The translations under genes were made by a program, and so were the position numbers. The notes under the pieces are model-generated. The model saw only the letters and a program-made list of their open reading frames with translations, did not search any database and had not been told where the DNA came from. Below are positions 6,249-13,901 of a stretch of 40,501 nucleotides of DNA, piece after piece. Source of the stretch: JAVBLG01 sp031553655. GTDB lineage: Bacteria > Desulfobacterota > Desulfovibrionia > Desulfovibrionales > Desulfovibrionaceae. The stretch covers positions 1 to 40,501 of the forward strand of contig JAVBLG010000063.1 in the NCBI GenBank assembly GCA_031553655.1, given 5' to 3'. The first letter of the stretch is position 1, and each line of letters starts with the position of its first letter.

Positions 6249-8268
6249 CGAACTATATGAAATTCACAGGTTAAACACGGGCATAAACCCCGCTGTCGCC
6301 GATTCTCCGGCCACTCTGAACAAAGAGAACTTGACGGTGCGAGTGACTCTGGCCACGGAAACCCCTGTGCGCGAATTCACGCCCTATGGAATTATGGATG
6401 AAGTTTTACTTATGTCCGGGGCAATTTTGCCGTCCGGCGGCATTTGCCCGCTTCTTGACAGCCATAATGCCTTTTCGGTTGACGGCCAGCTGGGGTCGCT
6501 GCGCTCTTTTGAAATAATTGGCGAGCGCATGGAGGCCACAGCACACTTTTCCCGCACCGCCGGAAAGGCTTTTACCCTGGTTGAAGAGGGGCATTTACGC
6601 GACGTGTCCGTGCGTTGTTCCATTATCGAGCGCGTTTTCGTGCCCGAAAAATCCAGCCAGAACATAAACGGCAAAATTTTTCACGGCCCGGTGGTTGTAG
6701 CCACCCGCTGGGAAGTGAAGGAAGGCTCTTTCACGCCCATCGGGGCGGACAAAAACGCCAAGGTAATATCGAGGCAAAACACAAGCGTCGCCGCTGGCGG
6801 CTTGAATGAAATGGAGAAAAATCCCATGCCTGACAAAAACCATCAAGGAAGCGCGGAAAATACCGGCGGCGCTCCCGAACAGTCCATCCTCCAGAATCCC
6901 GCATCCGTTTCCGCCATTCCGGACGCGGGCCGCGCGGCTGGGAACGATTCGGCCCGTTTCCAGCCGCCATTCCCGCCGCAACCGGCCCCTGCCGCAACCC
7001 CGTCCGCCGAAACCATCCGCGCGGAAATGGCGGACATCATCACCATCGGCCGCATGCATAACTGCATGGAGCTGGCCGAGGCCGCCATCCGCTCCGGCAC
7101 CGGCATCGACATGTTCCGCGCCCAGGTGCTCGGGCACATTGCCGAACGCAGCGCGGCCCACACTCCAAGGCACATGCCTTATGTGGAAACCGGGCGTACG
7201 GACAACGAAAAATTCCGTTCCGCCGCCCGTGATGCCCTTTGTTTACGCGCCGGTTCGCAATTTGCGCCGGAAAAAATCGCCGAGGGCGCGGAATCCTTGC
7301 GCGGCTACACCCTGCGCGAAATGGCCCGTGAATGCCTGCGCCGCGCCGGTGAATCCGTCCCCGCCGATCCCATGGTGATGATCGGACGCGCTTTCACCGC
7401 GAGCACGTCCGATTTCCCATTCATACTTATGGACACGGCGCATAAATCCGTAATCGCGGGCATTCAGAAAGCGCCGGAAACCTTTGAGCTGTGGACCGGC
7501 GACAGCACGGTAAACGACTTCCGCCTGCACACCGGCGTTGATCTCAACGCCTTTTCCAATCTCGATCTGGTGCGCGAGGGCGGCGAATACACCCACGGCG
7601 AAATCAGCGACACCGGCATACGCTATGCCGTGGCCACCTACGGCAAGCTGTTCTCCATCACCCGCCATGCCATCATCAACGACGACATAAACGCCTTCAC
7701 CCGCATTCCGGCGGCCATGGGCCGGGCTTCGCAGCGCACTTGCGGCAATGCCGTTTACGGCCTGCTGCTCGACAATCCGCAAATGCCCGACGGCAAGGCG
7801 CTGTTCTGTCCCGAACGCGGCAATCTTTCCGCCAAGGGCGGCGAAATTACCGTGGGACGCTACGGCGAAGCCGTAACCGCCATGGGCACAAAGCGGGGCA
7901 CGCAAGACGAATCGCTGAACATGGCCCCGGTTTTCATGCTCACGCCCGTGGCCCGCAGGGCCGAAGCCCGCATTCTGCTGAACAGCCAGTTTATCGGCAC
8001 CCAGGAAACCCCCACCCAGATCAACCCCTGGCAAGGCGACGTAACCGCAATCACCGAAGCCCGGCTCGACACGGTAGCGGGCAAACCCTGGTTCCTGCTC
8101 GGCCCCAAAGGCTGGACCATCAACGTTGCCTGGCTCTTCGGCAACAAAACTCCGCGCGTGGAACAGCGGCAAGGCTGGACCGTGGACGGGGTGGAACACA
8201 AGATTTCCACGGACTTTGGCGCATATGTCCAGGAGCCGCGCGCGTTGTTCAAGAATCCGGGTAATTAG
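6235..8268 (+). CDS. Fused prohead protease / major capsid protein
   Basis: 677 residues from ATG 6235, chosen because AAGGAG lies 8 nt upstream; it overlaps the portal end. Residues 1-190 look like a U35-type prohead serine protease, with likely catalytic His77 (LLDSHN) and Ser125 (LRDVSVRC). Residues 195-280 are a proline/alanine-rich, scaffold-like linker. The rest matches a major capsid protein (LMDTAHKSVIAGIQKAPETF, EISDTGIRYAVATYGKLFSI, ALFCPERGNL). Such protease-capsid fusions are known from other phages. An in-frame ATG at 6826 with GGAG 9 nt upstream could yield a separate scaffold-capsid product of 480 residues, which would supply the many capsid copies without as much protease. Confidence 0.9.
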   Translation: MPQNNELYEIHRLNTGINPAVADSPATLNKENLTVRVTLATETPVREFTPYGIMDEVLLMSGAILPSGGICPLLDSHNAFSVDGQLGSLRSFEIIGERMEATAHFSRTAGKAFTLVEEGHLRDVSVRCSIIERVFVPEKSSQNINGKIFHGPVVVATRWEVKEGSFTPIGADKNAKVISRQNTSVAAGGLNEMEKNPMPDKNHQGSAENTGGAPEQSILQNPASVSAIPDAGRAAGNDSARFQPPFPPQPAPAATPSAETIRAEMADIITIGRMHNCMELAEAAIRSGTGIDMFRAQVLGHIAERSAAHTPRHMPYVETGRTDNEKFRSAARDALCLRAGSQFAPEKIAEGAESLRGYTLREMARECLRRAGESVPADPMVMIGRAFTASTSDFPFILMDTAHKSVIAGIQKAPETFELWTGDSTVNDFRLHTGVDLNAFSNLDLVREGGEYTHGEISDTGIRYAVATYGKLFSITRHAIINDDINAFTRIPAAMGRASQRTCGNAVYGLLLDNPQMPDGKALFCPERGNLSAKGGEITVGRYGEAVTAMGTKRGTQDESLNMAPVFMLTPVARRAEARILLNSQFIGTQETPTQINPWQGDVTAITEARLDTVAGKPWFLLGPKGWTINVAWLFGNKTPRVEQRQGWTVDGVEHKISTDFGAYVQEPRALFKNPGN

Positions 8269-8285
8269 CCCAAAAGGAAAACATC

Positions 8286-8615
8286 ATGGCAAAGAATTAC
8301 GTACAAGAGGGCAAGGTCGTCACCTACGCCAACATCGGCGCTTCCGTCATCTATTCGGGCTCCGTTGTGGTAATGGGCGACATCATCGGCGTGGCCCTCG
8401 TCGATATGGCCGTGGGCGAAAGCGGTGCAGTGCAAATAGAAGAGGTTTTCAAACTGCCTAAGGATACGGCCACGGCTGTCGCTGTGGGCCAGCGTGTTTT
8501 TTGGGACACCGCAACTCAGAAAATAGTGACCGCTGCGGGCGCGGTCCCCGCCGGAATAGCGGCGGCCGAGGCCAAGGTTAATGCGGCTACAGTTAATGTA
8601 AAGCTCAACGTTTAA
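8286..8615 (+). CDS. Capsid decoration (cement) protein, DUF2190 family
   Basis: 109 residues from ATG 8286, with Shine-Dalgarno AAGGAAA upstream. The pattern (VQEGKVVTYANIGASVIYSG, GDIIGVAL, VGQRVFWD, GIAAAEA near the C-terminus) is that of the small beta-rich DUF2190 proteins encoded right after capsid genes. They bind the outside of the expanded head and stabilise it, as lambda gpD does. Length is normal for the family. Confidence 0.85.
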   Translation: MAKNYVQEGKVVTYANIGASVIYSGSVVVMGDIIGVALVDMAVGESGAVQIEEVFKLPKDTATAVAVGQRVFWDTATQKIVTAAGAVPAGIAAAEAKVNAATVNVKLNV

Positions 8616-8650
8616 AAGCCTGCGGCGGGCGATTTTTGAAGGAAAAATTC

Positions 8651-9049
8651 ATGATCAATCTTGCCGTCGATTTCGAAGATGTTTTCAACGATTTTGCCTC
8701 TTGCTGCGAAATTGAAAGCCAGGGCGGCGGCGAGCCGTATTTCGCGCTGCTGGTTGTGCGCGGGGCCGGTTCCGGGCGCATAGACAGCCGCAACGCCCTG
8801 GCCCACATTGTGGATGTGTCGAGCCTGCCGCGCGGGGCGGATTTCGGCTACGGGCTGATGTGGGCGGACGATGCCCCGGTAAACATGAACCCGGAAGCCA
8901 AAATCACAATCAGAGAGTCCACCGGCGATACCTGGATGGTAGAGGCGGCCCGGCCCATATACGACGTTGATCCGTCCACGCGGCAAAAGCGCCTTGTCGT
9001 GTGGCGGCTGGTGCTGCGCGGCAAGCAAAGAATGGTAAGGGGGAAATAG
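8651..9049 (+). CDS. Probable head-tail connector protein
   Basis: 132 residues from ATG 8651, with Shine-Dalgarno GAAGGA 7 nt upstream. The product is soluble and mixed alpha/beta, with an HIVDVSSLPRGADFGYGL segment and a C-terminal strand-rich part (RLVVWRLVLRGKQR). I do not recognise a family with certainty. It sits between the decoration protein and the tail completion protein, where lambda has gpFII, so a head-tail joining role is the best inference. Confidence 0.6.
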   Translation: MINLAVDFEDVFNDFASCCEIESQGGGEPYFALLVVRGAGSGRIDSRNALAHIVDVSSLPRGADFGYGLMWADDAPVNMNPEAKITIRESTGDTWMVEAARPIYDVDPSTRQKRLVVWRLVLRGKQRMVRGK

Positions 9050-9051
9050 TT

Positions 9052-9849
9052 ATGGCGAAGCGTAAAGGCAAACGCAATTTTTTTGCTCAATATTCCGGCC
9101 GTGAGCGATTCACGGCGTTTAAGGGCGAGAGCTCATTTTTTGTAATTTCCAAAGATGCCTCGCCGGAATTATATGCCCTGTCCGAAAAATTCCCCGGCTA
9201 TATGAATGATGCCCTGAAAAGCCTCGGCTGGTTCATTCGCGGCAAAATGCGTCTGGCCCTGAACACGGGCGGCCCGCCCGGAAGCAAATGGGCTCCTCGT
9301 TCTAATATGCATGTTTATCACCGTCTGGATTTGCTCAGGGCCGGGTTTGCCGATCCGGAAAGCGGTGAATGGGTTCATGGGCGGATGTTTGCCCTGAAAA
9401 AACGCTTTCAGGGCAAAAAGGTTACCAGAAAAATACGCGACAAACACATGATGGATTTATGGAAGGCCAGAAAGAAGGGTTTTTTGCGCAATGAAGGAGC
9501 CATGCAAGGCCGCCTGACCAACTCTATACGCTACAAGATGACGGGTGGGCGCGTGGAGATCGGCGCGTTGAACCCCAGCGCGGCCATGTTTCTGGCCGCC
9601 GTGCAGGGCGGCAAACGCGGCTCGCGCGGCGTGTTTCAATACACCAAATCGCAGCCCATAACCCCGACCATGCGTCGGGCTTTCTGGGCCGCCGGAATTC
9701 CGCTTTCCAAAAATAAAACCACTCTTGAGCAGGAAGAACGCCCCCTGGTCGAGCCGATATTCAAGGCCCTTTCGCCCCAATTCAATGAATATCTGGTGCG
9801 TAAAATAACATCATCCCTCGCCGGGGAAGGCATCGATTGGTTGAAATAA
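9052..9849 (+). CDS. Tail completion / virion morphogenesis protein (gpZ position)
   Basis: 265 residues from ATG 9052 with a purine-rich Shine-Dalgarno site AAGGGGG upstream; the next gene starts on its stop codon. It is basic, with an N-terminal KRKGKR stretch and the strand motif RLTNSIRYKMTGGRVEIG, which is seen in Mu gpG/HK97 gp10-like virion morphogenesis proteins. Its place and size fit lambda gpZ, which acts at the head-tail joint. Family naming is tentative. Confidence 0.65.
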   Translation: MAKRKGKRNFFAQYSGRERFTAFKGESSFFVISKDASPELYALSEKFPGYMNDALKSLGWFIRGKMRLALNTGGPPGSKWAPRSNMHVYHRLDLLRAGFADPESGEWVHGRMFALKKRFQGKKVTRKIRDKHMMDLWKARKKGFLRNEGAMQGRLTNSIRYKMTGGRVEIGALNPSAAMFLAAVQGGKRGSRGVFQYTKSQPITPTMRRAFWAAGIPLSKNKTTLEQEERPLVEPIFKALSPQFNEYLVRKITSSLAGEGIDWLK

Positions 9850-10322
9850 TGAATACTCCCCTCACTCCATATGACATTGCCCGGCGCTTTGCCAATGGTT
9901 TCGCCGACAGCCGCCTTATCGCCGACTGGACGCAACGCAATTTTGATAAAGCCTTCCATATACAAATCGGCGCTGACATGCGCCGCCCGCCCAGCGCGGA
10001 CGATGCGCCGTTCATCGCCATTTTTCCCGATTCATGCAAGACAGGCCCTCAACGCGCTTCCGTGACCTCGGAAATAGGTCTGGTCGTGGGTATCTCCGAA
10101 TCTGAATGGAGCGAAAGCGAAAAGGGAATATTCGAAATGCGCGGCCTGTCCCTGCTTGCCGAGCTGACCCCCCTGCTCGAAGCGGCCATGCGCGATGCCC
10201 TGCCCAAGGCCCGCCTGCAAGAGGTGGAAGTGGAAGCGGAGATTACGGAATATCCGCTGTGCATGGCCTTCATATCTGTAACCATCGAAGAGCCGCTGCC
10301 TATCGGCAGGCGTCTGTCGTAA
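9849..10322 (+). CDS. Probable tail terminator / minor tail protein (gpU position)
   Basis: 157 residues from ATG 9849, overlapping the previous stop codon (TAATG), so translation is probably coupled. The protein is acidic, with an EIGLVVGISESEW strand-turn segment and a C-terminal VTIEEPLPIG strand. Both are in keeping with the small alpha/beta fold of tail terminator proteins. It lies directly before the tail tube gene, as lambda U lies before V. No motif is decisive. Confidence 0.6.
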   Translation: MNTPLTPYDIARRFANGFADSRLIADWTQRNFDKAFHIQIGADMRRPPSADDAPFIAIFPDSCKTGPQRASVTSEIGLVVGISESEWSESEKGIFEMRGLSLLAELTPLLEAAMRDALPKARLQEVEVEAEITEYPLCMAFISVTIEEPLPIGRRLS

Positions 10323-10343
10323 CCATAAGGAGGAAATACCCTC

Positions 10344-11762
10344 ATGCCCCCAAAGTATCAACAAGTGTCCGGAAGCGGATGCTCGCTCACCCTGTATACC
10401 GAGACTTCGCCCGGAGTGGTGGCCTCCGGAGCAAAGGGCGTGCGCCTGGCCTTCATGTCTGAATCCTTCGCGCGCGGCTCGTCCAAAAAGCAAAGGCGAG
10501 TAATTTCCGGCAAACGCGGGCCGGGCAAGCCCTATGACGGCCTGCCGCAATTCAGCGGGCAGGTGGAAGCCGCCGCCTATTCCAACCAGCTCGGCTTTCT
10601 GCTAAAAGCTCTGTGCGGCAAGGTAACCACAACCACCGAGTCCGATCGCGTCCTCGACACCGGGGGCAAGGCCTCCAATCTGTCTCCCGGTCTGGTGGGC
10701 CTGCCCTGTAAAGCACATGGTTTCGTACAGGATGCGATGATCACCATTCACGGCACAAAAAACTACGACGGCTCCCACCGCGTGGCCTACGGCTCCACCG
10801 ATGACGTCATCGCCATTGCCGCGCCGTACGTATCCGAAACCATGCCCGCGGCCAAGGTCATGCGCGGCCGGGCCGCCTCTTTGTCGGGCGCGGCCAAAAA
10901 CGTCGGCAGCGGTCTGGTTGGGCTGCCGGTGCGGGACAATATCCACTATCTCAACGCCGGGGAAAAAGTAATCGTAACCGGCACAACCGCTTACAACGGC
11001 ACATGGATTTTGCAGGACGGCACACGGGACGGCCTGTTGGTAATAAAGACCACCTTTGCCGCCGAAAATATGGCCGCCGCATCCCTGGCCGCGCCGGTAT
11101 TTTATCGCCATTCCTTTGCCCTGCCGCATCGCCAGCCCACGCTTTGCATCGAAAAATACCTCGATTTTGAAAGCGGCGCGGCCGTGAACAAATACCAGCG
11201 CTTCGGCTTCTGCAAGCTCAACGGCTTCAATTTCAACTTCGGCGGCGACGACGAGCTGAAATTATCCCTCGACTTTACCGTGGGCCGCCAGTTTGACGGC
11301 ACGCTGCCGATCGATTCCGCGCCGCTTACGCCCCCGGCCATCCCTATGGACAATATCGAATGTGCCCTGTGGGTGGCGGGCAAGCGCCGGGGCGACGTGG
11401 AAAACGGTTCGTTCAACAATGCTTTCGGCATCGAGGCCCATGCCGCCGTGGGCGATCTTGGCGAATACAGCCGCATGCCCGAGGGCGATCCGGAATGCAA
11501 GGCAACCCTGAATGTATTCCTTGAAGAGGCCGACTATAATGAAATAGCCCATTCCTGCGCCACCGTGCCGTTTTCGCTTTCCATAAGCTCCACCTTTGGC
11601 GACGAAGTATGGTTCCACTACCCGGAAACCGAACTCGACGCCCCCGGCACGCCCATCACCGGCAAGGCCGGGCTGATGCAGGAAATTTCCGTGCTGGCCC
11701 TGGTGGACAAGGGCGAATCGATTTTGACCGCCGAACTCATCAACCGTGTTTCACAATATTAG
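10344..11762 (+). CDS. Major tail (tube) protein with inserted domains
   Basis: 472 residues from ATG 10344, with an ideal Shine-Dalgarno AAGGAGG upstream. The N-terminus (SGSGCSLTLYTETSPG) and the ordered beta-rich C-terminal half (KLNGFNFNFGGDDELKLSLDF) match tail tube proteins of long-tailed phages. Two repeated segments near residues 100-250 (GLVGLPCKAHGFVQDAMITI and GLVGLPVRDNIHYLNAGEKV) are similar to each other. They look like duplicated decoration domains, which makes the protein about twice the usual length. It would polymerise round the tape measure to form the tail shaft. Confidence 0.78.
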   Translation: MPPKYQQVSGSGCSLTLYTETSPGVVASGAKGVRLAFMSESFARGSSKKQRRVISGKRGPGKPYDGLPQFSGQVEAAAYSNQLGFLLKALCGKVTTTTESDRVLDTGGKASNLSPGLVGLPCKAHGFVQDAMITIHGTKNYDGSHRVAYGSTDDVIAIAAPYVSETMPAAKVMRGRAASLSGAAKNVGSGLVGLPVRDNIHYLNAGEKVIVTGTTAYNGTWILQDGTRDGLLVIKTTFAAENMAAASLAAPVFYRHSFALPHRQPTLCIEKYLDFESGAAVNKYQRFGFCKLNGFNFNFGGDDELKLSLDFTVGRQFDGTLPIDSAPLTPPAIPMDNIECALWVAGKRRGDVENGSFNNAFGIEAHAAVGDLGEYSRMPEGDPECKATLNVFLEEADYNEIAHSCATVPFSLSISSTFGDEVWFHYPETELDAPGTPITGKAGLMQEISVLALVDKGESILTAELINRVSQY

Positions 11763-11772
11763 GAACCTCCAC

Positions 11773-12087
11773 ATGAACTACACCGAATTGAAACTTTCCT
11801 CCGGCCAGACCGTGCAAGTTCGCGCCCGCACCTATGAAGAATGGGAGGGCATGGAGCAGGAGCGCCTGGATATGCTTGAGGAACTGGCCAAGCCCGAAAT
11901 CGCGGACAGCCCGCGCCGGATCGAAGGGCTTTTGCAGCGCCGTTTCCATCTCTTGCGCGGCAAATTGCTGGCCATGCAGGTTAAGGATTTCGCCAAACTA
12001 AAGCCCGGCCTGTCCCTGCGCGACGTGGCCGAAATCGAAAAAAAGGCCAAGGAGCTGGAAGAACTGGAAATCCCCCTGGGAAACTGA
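11773..12087 (+). CDS. Tail assembly chaperone gpG-like (zero-frame product)
   Basis: 104 residues from ATG 11773, with Shine-Dalgarno AGGAACC upstream. It starts MNYTELKLSSGQTVQVRA and ends KELEELEIPLGN. Its place between tail tube and tape measure, its helical acidic character and a slippery heptamer at its end identify it as the gpG-type chaperone, which coats the tape measure protein until the tube assembles. Most ribosomes stop here; some should shift frame to make the longer gpGT protein. Confidence 0.8.
   Translation: MNYTELKLSSGQTVQVRARTYEEWEGMEQERLDMLEELAKPEIADSPRRIEGLLQRRFHLLRGKLLAMQVKDFAKLKPGLSLRDVAEIEKKAKELEELEIPLGN
12078..12084 (+). promoter_or_regulatory. -1 ribosomal frameshift site G GGA AAC
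   Basis: The heptamer GGGAAAC is in the right phase for the zero frame (CTG GGA AAC TGA) and one codon before the gpG stop. Lambda uses GGGAAAG at the same place. A stem GGGCC (12103-12107) / GGCCC (12119-12123) starts about 18 nt downstream and could help the shift. Confidence 0.82.
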
Positions 12088-12443
12088 AACGCTGGTGGCA
12101 ATGGGCCATAGACGGCGCGGCCCGCTCCTACTGCGCCGCCTGCCGAAAGCGCCGCGCCCGGCGAAGCGAGGCGCTTGATTGCCGCCACTGCGAAAATGAA
12201 GAACCCAAACTATTTGACGCCAACATTCCGGCCGCGCGGCTGATGGCCGCCTGCCGCACCCAATGGCGCATGGGCTTTGGCGGGGCCACCGGCCTGGACT
12301 ATAACGCCGTCTTTCTGGTTGCCGGGGCGCGCGGCATTGAAATGGACGGCCCCATGCTGGACAAGATCTGCCTGATGGAAGACATGATGTTGGAAAGGTG
12401 GGGAAAAGAAGCGGATAAGCCGCCAAAAAACCGGCGGAATTGA
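12084..12443 (+). CDS. T extension of the gpGT tail chaperone (made by -1 frameshift)
   Basis: The -1 frame is open from the slippery site to 12443 and adds 119 residues to give a gpGT of about 223 residues. It starts LKRWWQWAIDGAARSY and contains two CxxC pairs 15 residues apart (CAAC...CRHC), a probable zinc ribbon that is not found in lambda gpT. It ends in a basic tail (KPPKNRRN). No start codon with a ribosome site precedes most of it (the first in-frame ATG is at 12243, after the zinc pairs), which supports the frameshift model. gpGT recruits the tube subunit to the tape measure complex. Confidence 0.78.
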   Translation: MKRWWQWAIDGAARSYCAACRKRRARRSEALDCRHCENEEPKLFDANIPAARLMAACRTQWRMGFGGATGLDYNAVFLVAGARGIEMDGPMLDKICLMEDMMLERWGKEADKPPKNRRN

Positions 12444-12469
12444 GCGACAAAGCCGGAATCCTCAACCTC

Positions 12470-12498
12470 TTGCCAAGCCCAAGTTTTGTGGATATATA
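12470..12498 (+). promoter_or_regulatory. Antisense (antitoxin RNA) promoter for toxin-like gene 3
   Basis: TTGCCA (12470-12475), 17 bp, TATATA (12493-12498). The 13 bp TTTTGTGGATATA around the -10 box is repeated at the next antisense promoter (12851-12879). The transcript from about 12505 would be antisense to the 3' region of the minus-strand gene at 12638-12724. Confidence 0.68.
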
Positions 12499-12637
12499 AA
12501 AAACAGAAGTTGCCCGCAAAAAGTGGGCCGGAAAGTGCTTCAACACCTCCCGGCCCTGGGGCAATCCCCCTGTACCAAACAGGTTACATGGTTTTCGCCC
12601 CGATGGGAATGGAGTTTTTCCACCGGGGCACTCTCAA

Positions 12638-12724
12638 TTACAGCCGGTCAATCCAGCGAATAATGAGCGCCACTATCACGCCGCTGACCACTGAGGTCAG
12701 GACGTTCAGCAGGATTTGCTCCAT
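12638..12724 (-). CDS. Ldr/Fst-like 28-residue hydrophobic peptide, candidate type I toxin (copy 3)
   Basis: The minus-strand peptide is MEQILLNVLTSVV followed by SGVIVALIIRWIDRL, preceded by Shine-Dalgarno GGGAGGTG. It is divergent from copies 1 and 2 but has the Fst/Ldr pattern: polar start, one membrane helix with a glycine in the middle, then W-D-R at the end. Its presumed mRNA 5' segment (complement of 12751-12765) can pair over 15 bp, with two G-U, with its 3' segment (complement of 12557-12571). A GC hairpin (complement of about 12599-12627) lies just after the stop. A likely promoter is the GCTTGA-17-TATAGA pair upstream. The antisense promoter at 12470 completes the module. Confidence 0.65.
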   Translation of the reverse strand: MEQILLNVLTSVVSGVIVALIIRWIDRL

Positions 12725-12850
12725 CAGGCATCACCTCCCGTCAAAACGATAGGAGGATCGCCCCATCCCTTTTCTATATCAAAATCCCTCGGCCCTCAAG
12801 CCATTTCGCCTTTTCCGCGCCCGCCGCCATCTTTTCGTTTCGCAGCCCTC

Positions 12851-12879
12851 TTGTCAGGCTTCGGTTTTGTGGATATATA
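12851..12879 (+). promoter_or_regulatory. Antisense (antitoxin RNA) promoter for toxin-like gene 2
   Basis: TTGTCA (12851-12856), 17 bp, TATATA (12874-12879), near consensus. The transcript from about 12886 would run antisense to the 3' region of the toxin-like gene at 12999-13082. Confidence 0.7.
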
Positions 12880-12998
12880 AAGAGAAAGGCGAGGTGCTGA
12901 TACACCCCGCCCGGAATGTGGGACTTTCCCCTGAAGTTTTAGGTATCTTCAAGAATCCGCCCCGGTTGAGTTGCCCTCCTGCCGGGGCGGAGCCTGTT

Positions 12999-13082
12999 TT
13001 AGCCGTTAATCAAACGGATAACCAGATCCGCGAGTATGGCGGCCAGCATAGCTGCCGCCACATCCCGAAAGAAGTGCCACAT
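12999..13082 (-). CDS. Ldr/Fst-like 27-residue hydrophobic peptide, candidate type I toxin (copy 2)
   Basis: The minus-strand peptide MWHFFRDVAAAM, then LAAILADLVIRLING, differs from copy 1 (3136-3219) at only five positions, all conservative, as expected if the peptide is under selection. Shine-Dalgarno AAGGAGG lies upstream. Pairing between mRNA ends is kept: complement of 13101-13115 with complement of 12918-12933, including a C-to-U change that leaves a G-U pair. The GC hairpin after the stop is also conserved. A promoter TTGCCT-17-TAATAA lies upstream and closely matches the DNA before copy 1. The unit is inverted relative to copy 1. Confidence 0.7.
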   Translation of the reverse strand: MWHFFRDVAAAMLAAILADLVIRLING

Positions 13083-13273
13083 GGCGGGTATCCTCCTTCA
13101 CAGGGGGAGCCCCACAGTTTTTTTATTACCTCCCCATCCACAAAAAGGCAAGCAGCATCCCCCCCTCAAGCCGTTTCGCCTTCTCCGCGCCCGCCGCGAT
13201 CTTTTCACGCATATAGCCTTGCCTGTACAATGCCGCCGTGATAAGCGGATTAGAAAAATCAGGGAGGGTTCAT

Positions 13274-13885
13274 ATGCGTAAATTGTTTTCGCTGGCGGCG
13301 ATTGTGGCGTGTTTGCTTATGGTGGGATGTGCCGGTACTTTGCCTACGGAATCTTATACTCCGCAAAATATTGTCAGGTATGAATACAAAAATTCTGTGG
13401 ATGTGGGGCGCTTCACTTATGTACCTCTTGCTGATGAAAAACTCAAACTGAAGCCAAATCAAGTTCAAAATACGGCTATAGGCAGCATGTACATAGGTAC
13501 AGACGTGGCCGAACTGGTGCGCAGAGCCACAGCCCTGGAGCTTGAAAAGACAGGCATTATGCTGAATGACCAGTCACCTATCACCGTTAGCGGCGATGTT
13601 CTGGAGTTAAAAGCGGATGACCTTGGTTACAGCGTGCATTGGACCTATGCTATAGATTATAAAATAATAGACAAAACTAGTGGACAATCGCTTTATACCC
13701 ATGAATATCGCCCACCCATGAGAAAAACCGGTAAATTCGGCTTACCGTCTGATTATGCCAGAATAGTACATGAACTTGTGCTTGATGGTTACGACATGTT
13801 TATTCGCGATTCTGCCGTGCGAACCGCTCTGGATAAAGCACCTAATATAACTCCTGAACCTGTTAAGAAAAATAGTAAAAAATAG
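13274..13885 (+). CDS. Predicted lipoprotein (moron gene)
   Basis: 203 residues from ATG 13274, with Shine-Dalgarno AGGGAGGG upstream. The N-terminus MRKLFSLAAIVACLLMVGC is a lipoprotein signal peptide with a lipobox ending at Cys19. The mature part is alpha/beta and ends in a lysine-rich tail (PVKKNSKK). Its base composition is lower in GC than the structural genes around it, which suggests separate acquisition. Surface lipoproteins in prophages often alter superinfection or host envelope properties; that role here is inference. The next gene follows after 16 bp and is probably co-transcribed. Confidence 0.78.
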   Translation: MRKLFSLAAIVACLLMVGCAGTLPTESYTPQNIVRYEYKNSVDVGRFTYVPLADEKLKLKPNQVQNTAIGSMYIGTDVAELVRRATALELEKTGIMLNDQSPITVSGDVLELKADDLGYSVHWTYAIDYKIIDKTSGQSLYTHEYRPPMRKTGKFGLPSDYARIVHELVLDGYDMFIRDSAVRTALDKAPNITPEPVKKNSKK

Positions 13886-13901
13886 AGTTAAGGAGTTATA
13901 T

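Larger units (their letters stand above)
12795..13230 (-). pseudogene. Repeated coding remnant upstream of toxin-like genes 2 and 3
   Basis: About 12793-12840 and 13165-13212 are near-identical on the minus strand and read EK(M/I)AAGAEKAK(W/R)LEG. In the right-hand copy the frame extends back through PLITAALYRQGYMR before meeting a stop. They look like the 3' end of an ancestral gene that was copied along with the toxin unit. I do not recognise the parent gene. Confidence 0.4.

Noticed and set aside
12243..12443. A separate gene of 66 codons starting at ATG 12243
   Set aside because: No ribosome site; the frame extends back to the slippery heptamer with conserved-looking zinc ligands, so it is part of gpGT.
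12486..13241. Plus-strand open frames of 88 and 124 codons in the toxin region
   Set aside because: They lack ribosome sites and are antisense to the conserved minus-strand peptides, RNA hairpins and repeats.
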